A stretch of DNA of 51,224 nucleotides from positions 1 to 51,224 of the forward strand of contig JADGJG010000074.1 of the NCBI GenBank assembly GCA_027596195.1, in the 5' to 3' direction. The stretch's first letter is position 1. The number at the start of each line of letters is the position of its first letter. Both the position numbers and the translations under genes were made by a program. Positions 29,742 through 40,617 of the stretch are shown in pieces. This DNA comes from Podochytrium sp. JEL0797 (lineage: Eukaryota > Chytridiomycota > Chytridiomycetes > Chytridiales > Chytriomycetaceae). The notes below the pieces were generated by a model. That model was not told the origin of the DNA, did no database searches, and saw only the letters and a list, made by a program, of their open reading frames with translations.

Positions 29742-31331
29742 ATGCAACTCCGTACCCTCATTGCCGTCATCGCGACCGCATCGCTCGCCCACGCACAAAC
29801 GAATCTCTGCGCGGGTCAACCGGATGGAGTCCTCGTGTGCCCAGTCATCAATGGAAACTCTTTCGCCATCTGCGCAGCGGGAGCTAGTAAGTTGTCCGAT
29901 CAGATCTTTCCTACTCACCCACACGCACACATTCGACTCCAAAAAACGCGAAAATCCCCCACCTATCCCCACCTCGCACTCACAATATTCTTTCCATTCA
30001 TGAAACAGTGCCCAACAACGGAATCACCCAATCCTGCGCCGCCACAGTAGGAGGCGGTTCCCTCATCTGCTGCGCGTCCCAAAACGCGTGCGTGTACCAT
30101 GGTCAATGTACCGACACGCTCGGGTACCCACCTCTCGCGAACCCTCCTCCCTACACCCCTCCCGTAGTGGTAGCTTCGCCTGTAGCTCCAGTGGCCCCTG
30201 TGGTCCCTGTGGCCTCCGCGTACAACCCGCCCGTGGTCGTGCTGCCCCAGCCAGTCGCTTCCCCCGCTGCTCCGTACAACCCACCACCCGTTGTGGTTCC
30301 AGCTCCGAACCCAACCACTCCCGCTCCTCCCCCCGTCGTTCCTCCATACAACCCCGCGCCTCCAACCACGCCAGTGTCGCCGCCCGTAGTTGCTCCTTAC
30401 CACCCGTCCCCTGCGGCGCCGGTCGTGCCTGTTGTCCCTGTTGCGTCGCCAGTAGCTCCGTACGTGCCTCCAGTCCCTGTCGCGTCGCCAGCGGCTCCAG
30501 TGGTGGGAGGTGGAGGGTATCAACCTTCGGTGAACACGCCTCCGACTTCGTGTCATGGACAAACTGATGGGACGTTCATGTGTTCGAGTTCGAGTCAGTT
30601 TACTTACTGCAGCGCTGGAGGTAAAAAACAACAAATTTACATTCCCCTAATCTGCATCCAACTAATTATATATTTTTTTAGTCCTGCAACTCTCGCAAGT
30701 CCAATCCTGTCAACCAGGCCTCGTGTGTTGCCCCACTACCAAGGCATGCACGTACCCCGGCACGTGTCCCAACGCCCCCGCGGGGAACTGGGCCCCCGCG
30801 ACGAATAACCCGGACAATTGCAAGGGAGCCAAGGATTATAGTTTCGTGTGTCCGAACCCGACGCAGTTTACTTACTGTTTGGCCAACGGTACTCTTCTTC
30901 TTCCACCCAAATACATCATAACTCAAACCCGTTATTTTTAAATCACAGCCCCCGTCGCCTCCCAACTCCAAACCTGCCAACCCGGCCTCGTCTGCTGCGC
31001 AACCTCCCAATCCTGCGTGTACCCCGGTCAATGCGGAACCAACCCCATCTACCCTTACAACCCACACGCCACCACGACCAGCACACGTAACGGCCACGGA
31101 AACGGCGTGAACCCGTACACGAAGCACCACCACCACCACGCGTACACCCCGAAAGTACGTCACCACCATAAACACAATCCGTACAAGTCGCATTCGCGTA
31201 AGCCGCATGCGAGTGCGACGGGGAGCGTGAGTGGAAGTGTTAGAGCGAGTCAGAGTTTGGCGGTGTCGTCGGGATCTGCGGCGGCGGCGAGCGTGTCGTC
31301 GGCTGCGGCGGCTTCTACTTCGAGTCACTAA
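29742..31331 (+). CDS. Secreted protein with three CBM19-like Cys-rich modules
   Basis: Exons 29742-29886, 30009-30620, 30682-30888 and 30949-31331 (introns 122, 61 and 60 bp, all phase 1), 448 residues with a signal peptide (MQLRTLIAVIATASLAHAQ). Module 1 is at about residues 22-85; a Pro/Val/Ala-rich linker follows; modules 2 and 3 are adjacent (DGTFMC, FTYC, SCQPGLVCCP, CTYPGTC; then YSFVC, FTYC, TCQPGLVCCA, CVYPGQC); the tail is His-rich, then Ser/Ala-rich. Every module is cut by a phase-1 intron just after its YC/IC-containing half. Likely a cell-wall or chitin-binding protein, from family resemblance only. Confidence 0.78.
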
Positions 31332-31665
31332 AAACGCTGTTTCTTCTACAAGTTTGTGGAATTACGCGAAAGAGATCGCTTATGGGGGGGTTTCTGTGTA
31401 CAGTCTTTGCTATTTTATTTTGAGTTGTTTTTCTCATTTTCCTTTTCTTATACAAACCAATCAATCAGTAAATACATCACATTTTTAAGGCAGAATTATG
31501 AGAAGAACTATAGGGAGTTATTTCTGTGGAATGCAGGATATTTATTTTCTCATGCCCTCGTCATATGTAAGCCGGGTCGTTTCGAGAAAATCGCGCGTTC
31601 AAGCCATAACACACTCAACGCTGTGTATTTTTGCGAAATATTTTCTTCAGCAACAAGGGAGCAAT
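31332..31665. other. Convergent intergenic region
   Basis: 334 bp between the stop codons of the secreted protein (plus) and the first cyclin gene (minus). AT-rich with no supported gene, as expected for two facing 3' UTRs. Confidence 0.35.
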
Positions 31666-32970
31666 TTATTTAGAATTTGGAATATCTCGAACGCGATTGT
31701 CGCTTGGCTTATTGAGCATTTTCCAAAACGTTCCCCACCCATTCCATGACGCGCGTTTACCGGCTTGCGCACTTCTTCCCTCCCTCACACCCACTTTTTG
31801 TTTTGATTCCTCCCCAGTTCCCGCCTTGGAACCTTTCTCGAATGCGAACCGCATATCCTCCATCGTCGGAGGATTCGCTTTCATCTTTTCTTTCTTAGAC
31901 TTTTCCGCCGCTTCAAACCTGCGCAGGGCCTCCTCCATATCGGGAGGATTCGACTGTGACGTGTTCTTCTTTCCCGTTTTGGGTTTGTCCGTCCACGTAT
32001 TGGCTCTCGGCATGGAGTCATATCTGCGTCCAAGTTCCCCCGCATTCATAGCCGCTTGTTCGCGCATGTTGACACTTGCCTTTCGCGAAACGCTAGCGCG
32101 TTCGATCCTCACCACACTCGATGCTGTGTTTTTGCGTGAAATGCCGCCACCACCACTCGATGCAGTATTCTGCCGTGAAATCGCATTCGACGCTGTATTT
32201 TTGCGCGAAATACCGCCACTCGCCGAGTGAAACGAATCTGTGCTCGAAGACCGACTCGGTGGTCCTGATAGAATGGATGAAATCGCGTCGGCGGAGCTAA
32301 TTTTGACAAGCATGGATGCATCCGAGGTTTCCGTGAGACTTTGGATCGTTTCGGTCCATCGATTTTGGGTTTCGGCGTCTTCGACAATGAGACCGTATTT
32401 GATCACGTTGAGAAATTCTGACACCTTCATGCTTAATTGGTTTTCCTTATGGTTTCTTGCTCACCTCTCTCCATGTTGTTCAAATCGTCTACCGAGAATT
32501 TGTCACCACACACCTCTAACCACGCGCTATTCAAAATCGCGACATCCGAGCAATACTTGTGCGCCGTTATTAACACGGATAGAAACAATCGGTAATGTAT
32601 ATGCTTTTCCTGCTCGTTGAACCGCTTCGTGGCGTTGAAATAACGGTCGCAGTACGTGAGTGTCGCTAGCATCGTGTTGCTCTCGCTTTTCGTAATGGCG
32701 AGAATCTGGCGCGCAAAGGCGCGGAGACCTTGAGTGATAGAGTCCTCGCAGGGGATGTGATGGATGATGGTATAAATTGTCACGTCTGTGTGTGTGGGTG
32801 CGTCCACGACAGGAGTGTCAATTAATTTTTGCCTTTAATGAAGGAGGGGGGTGGAAGGCGCAAGAATATCAACCTGCGAGAGCTTCGGACGCGTTTTCGG
32901 AGCCAAGATGGGCTTCGAGATGGGAGCAGAGTGCTTTTGAGCTCCTGCGTTGGCTGGTCCTAGTTTCCAT
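31666..32970 (-). CDS. Pho80/Pcl-like cyclin, array member 1
   Basis: Three exons, 32970-32874, 32785-32465 and 32417-31666 (introns 88 and 47 bp), 389 residues. The first exon was found by analogy with 34709-34787: both end in a SEAL(A/T)-type sequence split in phase 1. The cyclin box includes MLATLTYCDRYFNATKRF, FLSVLITAHKYCSD and NNMEREFLNVIKYGLIVED, typical of Pho80-type cyclins that bind Pho85-like kinases. The long C-terminal tail has three ISRKNTAS/ISRQNTAS repeats, consensus-like phosphosites, and a basic aromatic ending (WGTFWKMLNK). Confidence 0.8.
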
Positions 32971-33108
32971 GGAAATGAGATCTCTTGTAAATCTTTCAAA
33001 TTCAGGATTCCGAAATTTACACATCGTTTGGTAGTGTTTAAAAGGGGAGAGGGTGGGGTAAATTATTATTTTTCACTATAATTTATGCAAAATTAATTGA
33101 TTTTTTAA

Positions 33109-33795
33109 TCAATATGTTTTTTTGTGCGGGAAATATCTCCTCCATCGAGTTTTCCATTTCACCCATCCTTTTTTCACGTGACAGCCTAAATTTTGGACAG
33201 AAAAGTCCGAACATGTCTCACTCGGTCGGGGCGACGTCTCCACTGTCGATCTTGCAGACAGCATTCCTCCCTCGCCTCCAAGCCTCCTTCCAAACTCATC
33301 CTTGCTCAAGTCCTGCAGGATTTGCATCCACTGACACTGGGTTTGAATGTCTTCGACTACCAAATCGTATTGGATGGATTGCAGAAAGTCGCGCTCCATG
33401 TCGTTGATTTCATGGACCAGAAAGTGAGAGCATGCGATTTCCTCCCAGGCCTTGTTCTTGACGAGTCTTTCGTCGTTGGAATACTTGTAGGCGCAGATGC
33501 AGGCCGAAAGTATCACCCGGCAGAAATAAGCTGAATCCCGCTGCAGCAACTGGATTTTCGAGTCCAAGTATCGCAGGATGTAAGAAAATACTGTGAGAAG
33601 CATGGAATGCGTCGGTCGGACATGGAAGGTGATGTTGTTGATCAAGGAATGGGCCATTTGGAGCTCGTGGAAGCTAGTGGGCGATTCGGTATGGCGTCCA
33701 CATATGAGAGTGCGGAGAATCATATCGACGAGTGCTTCTGACACTCCTTCATGTGTGTAACATGAGTCTAGGGCAAGGTAAAGTTGATTTGGCAT
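33109..33795 (-). CDS. Pho80/Pcl-like cyclin, array member 2
   Basis: Single exon, 228 residues from ATG 33795. The N-terminus has EGVSEALVDMILRTL, aligning with the first-exon junction of the neighbours. The cyclin box is divergent (YILRYLDSKIQLL in place of YIDRYFN, ACICAYKYSND) but the helix after it, NDMERDFLQSIQYDLVVED, is well kept. The end is KWKTRWRRYFPHKK, matching the array's basic aromatic tail. It lacks the intron present in members 1 and 3, suggesting intron loss. Confidence 0.8.
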   Translation of the reverse strand: MPNQLYLALDSCYTHEGVSEALVDMILRTLICGRHTESPTSFHELQMAHSLINNITFHVRPTHSMLLTVFSYILRYLDSKIQLLQRDSAYFCRVILSACICAYKYSNDERLVKNKAWEEIACSHFLVHEINDMERDFLQSIQYDLVVEDIQTQCQWMQILQDLSKDEFGRRLGGEGGMLSARSTVETSPRPSETCSDFSVQNLGCHVKKGWVKWKTRWRRYFPHKKTY

Positions 33796-33923
33796 GATTT
33801 TTGTTTCTAATTTTGGGTTCCGTGTTTCGCGTTCCTTTGGCGAAACGAAGCACGGCGTCACGATCAATCACGATCAAATCTGAGGTACAATGGAACGGCA
33901 ATGCGTTTATTAAATTCAGTCAT

Positions 33924-34787
33924 TCAATCTCGTCCTTTCTTTCCAAACAACTTTAGAAACCCTTTCCAACTTTTTTTTCGCACCTCTTCCACTTTTTTGA
34001 ACACGGACGCGTTGCTCGTCCCAACCGACGAAGCGCGAGAAGAAGCCGCATCTTTCAAACTCCTTGCGGTTGTCGAAGTTCTCAACGATGGTGCTTGTGA
34101 ATGGTTGCTCGTAAGCGACACCTTTTCAACCCGTGAAACCAAATCGCTGCTAACAGATCGACTGTTGTCTTCCAACACGTCTTCTATCGTTTGCGCCCAA
34201 CTTGTTTGTGTCATGATATCTTCCACCACCAAATCATACTTGATGCACACCAAAAACTTCCTCTCCAACTCGTTGATCTCGGAGATATCAAACGCGCCGC
34301 CACACGCGCGAACCCACGCGACGTTTTTGACGCTTCTTTCGTTGACGTACTTGTACGCGCACAGAAAGCTGGATAAGACTAGCTGGAATTGGGCCACAGA
34401 TTCAGTCTCATTCTTGAATCGCTTTTTCGAGTTGAAGTATCGATCAATGTATGTAAGGGCTGTGAGGATCGTGGAATAGTTTGGATTCGTGACGTTGAGT
34501 ATTTGATAGGCGAAATCGCGAAGCTCTTTGGCCTGGTTGAAGCCGAGGGTGGGGATCCGCCGAAATATCGTTTTCAATATGATGTCTGTTATAAGAGGAT
34601 CGTCAGTGAATAATGGTAGCCCACTGGCCACTTTGGCGCACTACCACTGGCCACAAATTCAAAAACGCCGGTCTGACCAGCACTGATTTAACACTGGGTG
34701 TAGCTCACCTGTCAATGCCTCCGAGGCTCCAGCTTGACCCAGCTGATTGTCAAGGTCTCCGTATAGCTTATCAAGACGATGAGGCAT
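33924..34787 (-). CDS. Pho80/Pcl-like cyclin, array member 3
   Basis: Exons 34787-34709 and 34585-33924 with a 123-bp phase-1 intron, 246 residues. The long exon alone has no ATG near its start; the upstream exon supplies MPHRLDKL and ends GASEALT, completing the helix that follows. Cyclin box: ILTALTYIDRYFNSKKRF, SSFLCAYKYVNE, INELERKFLVCIKYDLVVED. Tail: Ser/Thr-rich, then SWKGFLKLFGKKG. Expected partner is a Pho85/CDK5-type kinase. Confidence 0.82.
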
Positions 34788-34966
34788 ACCGAGTGGGAGA
34801 TTGGAAACTCAAAGCTGGTCGGATGGAATTTGAAGAATTTTTGGCGCGTTTGTTCCATGAGTTCTTTTTGAAAGCGGGCGCGCGACGCTCCATATTTCAC
34901 AGTTATAGTGAGGAGAAAATAGTATTCGACAACGTCTTTTTATTATTATGTACAAGATGGCAGAAC

Positions 34967-35617
34967 TTAAGTCTGTTTAGAAAATCTTTTCCAAAACAAC
35001 TTCCAACTGGCTGATACTTTGGACTTGACAACAGACGTTTCACGACTAACAGTGCCGAAGTTTGAGTTCAGTGACATCTCGGGCGAGTCCGCAATCAAAC
35101 TGCTTGTGATGCTGGACGATCGTTCGGAATTGAGCGTCAACATTTTGACCGTCTCGAGCCAATCACATTGGGTGGAAGGGTCTTCACACACGAGATCGTA
35201 TTGGAGTACGTTGAGAAAGCTTCGCTCCATCGCGTTAATTTCGGGAAGCGTGAAAAGGTTGTCGGATGCGCCCTCCCACGCCAAGTTTGCCACGGCGCGT
35301 TCGCAAACGTATTTGTAAGCCGTGAGGAGAGAGATAAAGAAGAGACGGAAGTGTACAACAGGGTCTTGTTCGTTAAAACGCAGAGTCGCGTTGAAGTATC
35401 GGTCAATATATGTGAGGGCAGCAAGCAAGACGGGGACAGTAGGTTCAATAACGCGGAGTACATGAGAGGCAAATAGCATCAGGTGCTCCTTGTTTCCCGT
35501 TGAACTTGAGATATGGCTTGTGATAGTTTCGCAGATGACGAGGGACAGGGCTTCCGCAGAGGCAGTGTGTCCCATATAGTCAGTGAGGGCGTCATATATC
35601 GCAGTGGCTGAAGTCAT
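34967..35617 (-). CDS. Pho80/Pcl-like cyclin, array member 4
   Basis: Single exon, 216 residues from ATG 35617 (MTSATAIYDAL). Cyclin box: LAALTYIDRYFNATLRF, FISLLTAYKYVCERAVANLAWE, INAMERSFLNVLQYDLVCED. The C-terminal tail has SSSITSSLIADSPEM and ends SWKLFWKRFSKQT. Very similar to member 5 (36411-37079), including about 100 bp upstream of the ATG (a GAGCCAGTTTTGAGGGTGAT stretch and ACCACGCGTTGCCTCG), so promoter and gene were duplicated together. Confidence 0.83.
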   Translation of the reverse strand: MTSATAIYDALTDYMGHTASAEALSLVICETITSHISSSTGNKEHLMLFASHVLRVIEPTVPVLLAALTYIDRYFNATLRFNEQDPVVHFRLFFISLLTAYKYVCERAVANLAWEGASDNLFTLPEINAMERSFLNVLQYDLVCEDPSTQCDWLETVKMLTLNSERSSSITSSLIADSPEMSLNSNFGTVSRETSVVKSKVSASWKLFWKRFSKQT

Positions 35618-36410
35618 GTGTGGATAGTGGACGAGCCAGTTTTGAGGGTGATTTTTAGAATTGGCATGTTTTTTGTGGGTTTTTTGGAACAACCACGCGT
35701 TGCCTCGTTTCAATGCTCTCTGATTGGTCCACACTTTCGATCGATCCTAAAGCCGATCGGGTTTCAGATTGATCACTCCTGGAGATTTTGGATATCTTCA
35801 ACTTAAAATTTGTGCCCGGCATACCCAAGAAAAAATAGTATATAAATTAAACAGAAAATAGTTGAGGAGGGCGGTGCGTCGGCTATTTTCCGAGACCCAT
35901 TTTTTCCTTTTTCTCCGCTGCTACGAAAGGCGGATTCATCCATCGCTGTGCATAGAGGAGTTGGTGAAGCGGATTCGATGGCGGGATACTGGAAGGTTTT
36001 GGGATGTTTTGTTGGAGGCTGTCAAGTGGGTATTACTCTTTGCCTCGTTTCCAAATCGATTCCTGCCATCCGGTTCAGATTCATCATTCACCCCGCGTTT
36101 CGGCCATTGCTCATTCAATCCTGTAACTAGCAGATTTGGCGGGGTGGCTGCATCACTTCGACCGACTGCGATTGCGATTTTGAAGGGGACTGTTGTTAGT
36201 CAGATCTAAAGTCTAAAAATAGTTTATTAAATGCAATCATGAATTTTTGGCTTTATTGGTCCCCCTTGTTTTTTTAAAAGTATTTATATCTTTTATTTTG
36301 GGAATAATAAGGAAGGCTCCCCACCCCAAAAAATAGAAGACAATCGGAAATAAGAGGAGGCAAGACTTTAATGCCAATTATATAATGGAAATATACAAGA
36401 ATTTTCAGCG
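35618..36410. other. 793-bp intergenic region between cyclin genes
   Basis: The first 110 bp are the promoter of cyclin member 4, shared with member 5. The rest has no gene I can support. A short ORF at 35978-36130 starts MAGYWKVLG, which is vaguely like the N-terminus of small mitochondrial ATP synthase subunits, and another open stretch ends at 36209 (ending TAIAILKGTVVSQI). They might be exons of one tiny membrane protein, but I could not build a convincing spliced model. Confidence 0.3.
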
Positions 36411-37079
36411 TCAAGACTTTCTGGAAGAAAATCTTCGCCAAAACAACTTCCACTTCGTCGAGTGGACCGCGACAGAATCATTCGAATTACCCACACACGC
36501 CCCGTCAATACTTGAATCAAAGCTTGACTGAGGCAACATCTCGGGCGAGTCTGCTATCAAACTACTCGTTATGCTGGAAGAGCGTTCGGAATTGAGCGTC
36601 AACTTTTTGACTGTCTCGAGCCAATCACCCTGAGTGGAATTGTCTTCACACACGAGATCGTATTGGAGAACGTTAAGGAAGCTTCGCTCCATCGCGTTGA
36701 TTTCGGGGAGCGTGAAAAAGTTGTCGGACGCGCTTTCCCATGCCAGGTTTGACACGGCGCGTTCGCAAACGTACTTGTACGCCGTGAGGAGAGCGATAAA
36801 AAAGAGGCGGTAGTGCACGACGGGATCTTGCTCGTTGAAGCGTGAAGTCGCGCTAAAATATCGGTCAATGTAGGTGAGAGCAGCGAGAAGGACGGGAACG
36901 GTGGGATGTGAGAGACGGAGCACGTGTCCTGCAAACTGCTTGAGGTATTCCTTTTTTTGTGGTGAGCTCGGAATATGGCTCGTGATGGTCTCGCAGATAA
37001 CAGCGGCCAGAGCCTCGGTAGAAGCAGAGGGACCCATGTAGTCGTTGAGTGCGTCATATATCGCAGTGGCTGAAGTCAT
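36411..37079 (-). CDS. Pho80/Pcl-like cyclin, array member 5 (intact copy at duplication edge)
   Basis: Single exon, 222 residues from ATG 37079. Cyclin box: LAALTYIDRYFSATSRF, FIALLTAYKYVCERAVSNLAWE, INAMERSFLNVLQYDLVCED. The tail, with SSSITSSLIADSPEM and WKLFWRRFSSRKS, is nearest to member 4. The left edge of the 7.3-kb duplication lies inside this gene (36611), so only its 5' part is present again at 43912-44380. Confidence 0.83.
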   Translation of the reverse strand: MTSATAIYDALNDYMGPSASTEALAAVICETITSHIPSSPQKKEYLKQFAGHVLRLSHPTVPVLLAALTYIDRYFSATSRFNEQDPVVHYRLFFIALLTAYKYVCERAVSNLAWESASDNFFTLPEINAMERSFLNVLQYDLVCEDNSTQGDWLETVKKLTLNSERSSSITSSLIADSPEMLPQSSFDSSIDGACVGNSNDSVAVHSTKWKLFWRRFSSRKS

Positions 37080-37400
37080 GTAGTGATCGCGGATGAGCCA
37101 GTTTTGAGGGTGATTTTTAGAACATTTGGCAACTGACGGTGGAATTGGAACAACCACGCGTTGCCTCGTTTTCGAGCACTCTGATTGGCTCACAATTTCG
37201 ATCGAGATGAAAGCAGATCGAGATTCATATTCCTCACCCCCAGTTGTCTCTGAAACGCATTGTCTGGAAAGGGACGAAAATAGACTACCCGATTTTTGGG
37301 TGGTTATGGGCGGTTGTTTCGATTTTCCCGATCGGCCACCTTTTGTGAAAAATTGCAATAACGCGTGGTGGTAATGAATCGGCCGGTTTATTCGGTACTA
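37080..37400. other. Intergenic region between cyclin member 5 and the RING gene
   Basis: 321 bp. It contains the cyclin promoter shared with member 4 and the 3' flank of the RING gene. Compared with unit 2 (44381-44701), the stretch 37220-37300 is clearly more diverged than its surroundings. Confidence 0.4.
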
Positions 37401-39215
37401 TTATTTGACTTCAGCCAAACACAAGGGACACGTTCTCTTCCCTTGCCCCCCTTCCTTCCGACTTTTCATCCAGAGCGAAATGCAATCGTCATGAAAACTG
37501 TGCCCACACTTTAGCTCTCTCACAACATCCCCGCTTTCATATTCGCAGAAACAAACTGCGCAACCCTCGAATCCAAAATGCTTGATGGTTGATTGATCAA
37601 TTTCTGAAGCAGCTGCATCAACACCGACCACTTCCTCCATTTTCGACTCTGGTAGCTGATTCACCTTTCTATCGTCTCCCGTTTCACTTCCTTTCATCTT
37701 CTCCCAGACATAAACTTTCAAACTCTCCCACTCCTCCTGTTTCACTCCACCCCCTCCGCCACCACCCATCTCTCGTATTGCAACCGGATCCACAGGCGCC
37801 CAAAAATCTGCCGACACCCCATTAATCATTTCCCACACGGCAGGATCCATCTCAGGATCCCAACGTCTCCCCGCAAACCGGTCAAACTCGCCACCCAGTC
37901 TCCCCTCCCCAACAACCCCGACGGCTTCCAAAGCCCTCAACGCGCTCGCCCGCCTGGCTCTCAGCTCCAGACCTTGTTTGTACCACGATCGCCACCGCGA
38001 TAACATGTACCATGACAATCCCATAATCCACCCGGTAACAATATACACGAAACAAAAGAGAAAGAGAGTCGGATTCGTAGCTTGGCAAGTCGAAGAGAAC
38101 AACCACACCGTCCCGGCTACAAGCCACAATGCAATCAATGTCCAAAGAATCGCGTGGATGGGCCTCAACACAACAGAGAGCACTTCCATCGCGTGTTTTT
38201 TGAATCGCGTTCTCCAATGCGGTTGAATGGCTGGATTTGCAGGTTCAAGAGTTCGGAAGTGGGCGGCCATATTCGTGGTCCACGTTTGCAATCGGTTGCG
38301 TGGCAAGTCGAGAATAGTCAACAGAAACATGACCGCGATCCAAAGTTTGTTGGTTTGCGTGCTGTCCCCAAGCCCACGGACGACCGAATCCTGCGTTCCA
38401 CAAGCACCCTGCGAGTTGTACGCAAACAGAACGCAAGGAGCCAGAACGAGAGCAAGAGCGTACCATCCATACAAGATGGCCGTTTTTGTACTCTTGTATC
38501 GCTCTCTGTTGGCAACAATAAACATGGGCGTGCAGCAAATCGTGTCGGGAAGGTATTCATCCCTTTCACGTCGCGGATCATCCCCCATAACGCGATCAAT
38601 CGACCGTCGATTCAATTCCCGCAACCTCCTCACGCGATGCTCACGAATCTGTTGATGCCGCATCTGCTGTTGATAATATTCCTGAAATGGATGGGGAGGA
38701 AACGCGGCCACGTGCGATTCGTATTGTTGCGACCAGTTTTGGTTTTGGTGTGTGAGGATTCCAGAGAGTCGTTGGCGTCGGTTTTCGTGGGCTTCTTCGA
38801 GGGTGCGGAAGGGGAGTGGAGCTATGGTGCGGTTTTGACGTGATTGGGAGGCGGCGCCTCCGAGGCCCATGGATAGGTCAATGTGTGTGATGAGATTTGC
38901 AGTCGATTCTCGATAGTGACCATTTTGTTCGGGTGATATTTCGGTTTCATCTTCCTGGGGATCAACTAGGCGTTGCTGTGTTTCGAGGGTTTCACGCAGA
39001 GTTTGTTGCACCGATTCGATGTTTTGCGAAAATGTAGTCATGGACGCGATCGCTTGCTGCACTTCTGTAATCAGATTCTCGGTCGACGTAATGGGAATAT
39101 TGTCGGAATCTGGATCCGGATCTGGAATACTCTCTGCGGAGCGATTGGTGGTGGGTTTGGTGGGTTCCATTTTTTTGACAATTTTTGTAAGTTCGTTTTC
39201 CTCTATTTTACTCAT
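37401..39215 (-). CDS. RING-H2 finger membrane protein (putative E3 ubiquitin ligase), unit 1
   Basis: 604 residues if started at the ATG 39215; ATG 39170 (MEPTKPTTN) has a better start context and avoids overlap with the gene upstream. The N-terminal third is acidic and Gln-rich with coiled coil. Four membrane segments follow ([69 protein letters not shown]). The C-terminal RING-H2 is [27 protein letters not shown] and CPLC. Such proteins act as membrane-bound E3 ligases in endomembrane quality control or trafficking. Its stop-start overlap with the 469-residue gene is discussed separately. Confidence 0.85.
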   Translation of the reverse strand: MSKIEENELTKIVKKMEPTKPTTNRSAESIPDPDPDSDNIPITSTENLITEVQQAIASMTTFSQNIESVQQTLRETLETQQRLVDPQEDETEISPEQNGHYRESTANLITHIDLSMGLGGAASQSRQNRTIAPLPFRTLEEAHENRRQRLSGILTHQNQNWSQQYESHVAAFPPHPFQEYYQQQMRHQQIREHRVRRLRELNRRSIDRVMGDDPRRERDEYLPDTICCTPMFIVANRERYKSTKTAILYGWYALALVLAPCVLFAYNSQGACGTQDSVVRGLGDSTQTNKLWIAVMFLLTILDLPRNRLQTWTTNMAAHFRTLEPANPAIQPHWRTRFKKHAMEVLSVVLRPIHAILWTLIALWLVAGTVWLFSSTCQATNPTLFLFCFVYIVTGWIMGLSWYMLSRWRSWYKQGLELRARRASALRALEAVGVVGEGRLGGEFDRFAGRRWDPEMDPAVWEMINGVSADFWAPVDPVAIREMGGGGGGGVKQEEWESLKVYVWEKMKGSETGDDRKVNQLPESKMEEVVGVDAAASEIDQSTIKHFGFEGCAVCFCEYESGDVVRELKCGHSFHDDCISLWMKSRKEGGQGKRTCPLCLAEVK

Positions 39216-40617
39216 CTTTCTTGGCACCATTAAAAGACATCCTCCTCCAAAGTTTTTGTGACGGAGCCAGAGAAGTTTGCGCAACCGACTCTGCAGTATC
39301 GCTCTCCAAAGATGGTACAGTCGTATTCATTTGCGCAAACTGCTCCAACGCGTCACTATGAATACGATGAAACTCCTCAATCATTTCCGGCGTTGGGCCC
39401 TCAATATTCTCCATCACGCTCCCGCGTTTTGAATTCGATCGCGAAACGCCAAGCATATTGACGGAAAACACAGCATGCGTCGATTTGGCCACGTCCATCA
39501 GCTCGTGTCCGATTTCTTGGATATTGAAACTCATGCGTCTGATGTGACTTGCTGCCTTTCCTTGTAGGGCTTGAAGTCCGCCTTCATCGTTGGTGGACTG
39601 CGACGACATTGCGTGACTTAATTCTTGGTCGACTTCGGCAGCCGGTTCAACCGTTACGGTTGCAGCCTCGTGACGAGAAAGCCGAAAATTGTTTAAAATC
39701 TGTTGCTGTGGAGGCGATAACGCGCCCAGACTCTCGTCGCGTGAATGTCGAGGCGGTTTTTGAGACTGCTGTTGCTGCAACGTCGGAATCACTTCCGAAT
39801 CGCGTGAGAGCCGTTTTTGCTGGGCATCCTCTTGCTTTTTGACACTCAGTTTACTCAACCTGCGTTCCGCGATCCTGCCCAACTCTTCCAACGCGTCTTC
39901 TGTCAACATTTCGGACCGTCTCCGCGGTTTCGCGGCGCCTGACTTGGACCGTCCCAGATTGACAATCTGCATCGGTCCATCACTGCTTTCTCCCGCGCTG
40001 GAATCCCGGGGCACCCCATCCTCCGCTTTCTCTATCCTCTTCACCGGCCGCGAAGCGATGAGAATATCCAGATTCATAATCACCTCCGAATGACCCAACA
40101 CACTCTCCCTCCACTTCCTCGCTGCTTCAGACTCATTATACTCCACCACAATCCTCCTTCGCGACTCGTCATCCTCCGGACCCGTCGTGACGAGGAGTGA
40201 CCCATTAATAAGATTCGCTTTACGAAGCACGAGTTCGAGACGTCGGTGGTGTTCGAGATCGAGTTTTTGTTCCGCGCGGAGTTCGAGTTGTTCGAGGGCG
40301 TCGAGGGTGAGTTTTTTGGAGGGGGTGCGAGTGAGGGCTGTGGGGGTTGGTTTGAGGGTTGCGGAGGCGGGGGTGGTGGAGGGAGTGGTGGAGAGGCGGC
40401 GTTGTTGAGAGGAGGGTGGGTTTAACGAGGAAATGGCTTCTGATACGCGTGGGTGAGAGGAAGGTGGGTTTAACGAGGAAACGGCTTGTGATACGCGTCG
40501 ATGTTGGTCTTGGGGGTATAATTCTTGGGCTGTGGAAACGCGTCGGTCCGTGGATGAGGAGGGATTTACGGACTCGCGTGGTGTCACCAAGTCGGGTGGG
40601 TCCGGTTTGGTCTGCAT
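39208..40617 (-). CDS. Ser/Arg-rich low-complexity protein, unit 1
   Basis: 469 residues from ATG 40617 (the open frame extends upstream without an ATG, so a 5' exon is possible). Near the N-terminus a [19 protein letters not shown] unit is repeated two to three times (RRVSQAV, PRVSEAI, each followed by SSLNPPSS). Then come two similar helical elements, [19 protein letters not shown] and [18 protein letters not shown], and a Gln-rich stretch. The C-terminus ([11 protein letters not shown]) is basic-aromatic. No known domain. Composition suggests a regulated scaffold. Confidence 0.7.
   Translation of the reverse strand: MQTKPDPPDLVTPRESVNPSSSTDRRVSTAQELYPQDQHRRVSQAVSSLNPPSSHPRVSEAISSLNPPSSQQRRLSTTPSTTPASATLKPTPTALTRTPSKKLTLDALEQLELRAEQKLDLEHHRRLELVLRKANLINGSLLVTTGPEDDESRRRIVVEYNESEAARKWRESVLGHSEVIMNLDILIASRPVKRIEKAEDGVPRDSSAGESSDGPMQIVNLGRSKSGAAKPRRRSEMLTEDALEELGRIAERRLSKLSVKKQEDAQQKRLSRDSEVIPTLQQQQSQKPPRHSRDESLGALSPPQQQILNNFRLSRHEAATVTVEPAAEVDQELSHAMSSQSTNDEGGLQALQGKAASHIRRMSFNIQEIGHELMDVAKSTHAVFSVNMLGVSRSNSKRGSVMENIEGPTPEMIEEFHRIHSDALEQFAQMNTTVPSLESDTAESVAQTSLAPSQKLWRRMSFNGAKKDE

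Noticed and set aside
35501..35734. 117-nt N-terminal extension of cyclin member 4 (and a similar one in member 5)
   Set aside because: The extension lacks an ATG in member 4, and MTSATAIYD is the common conserved start; the upstream similarity is promoter DNA.
38082..38843. Plus-strand ORF of 253 codons, also present at 45389-46150
   Set aside because: Its conservation only reflects the duplicated RING gene on the opposite strand; it has no domain of its own.
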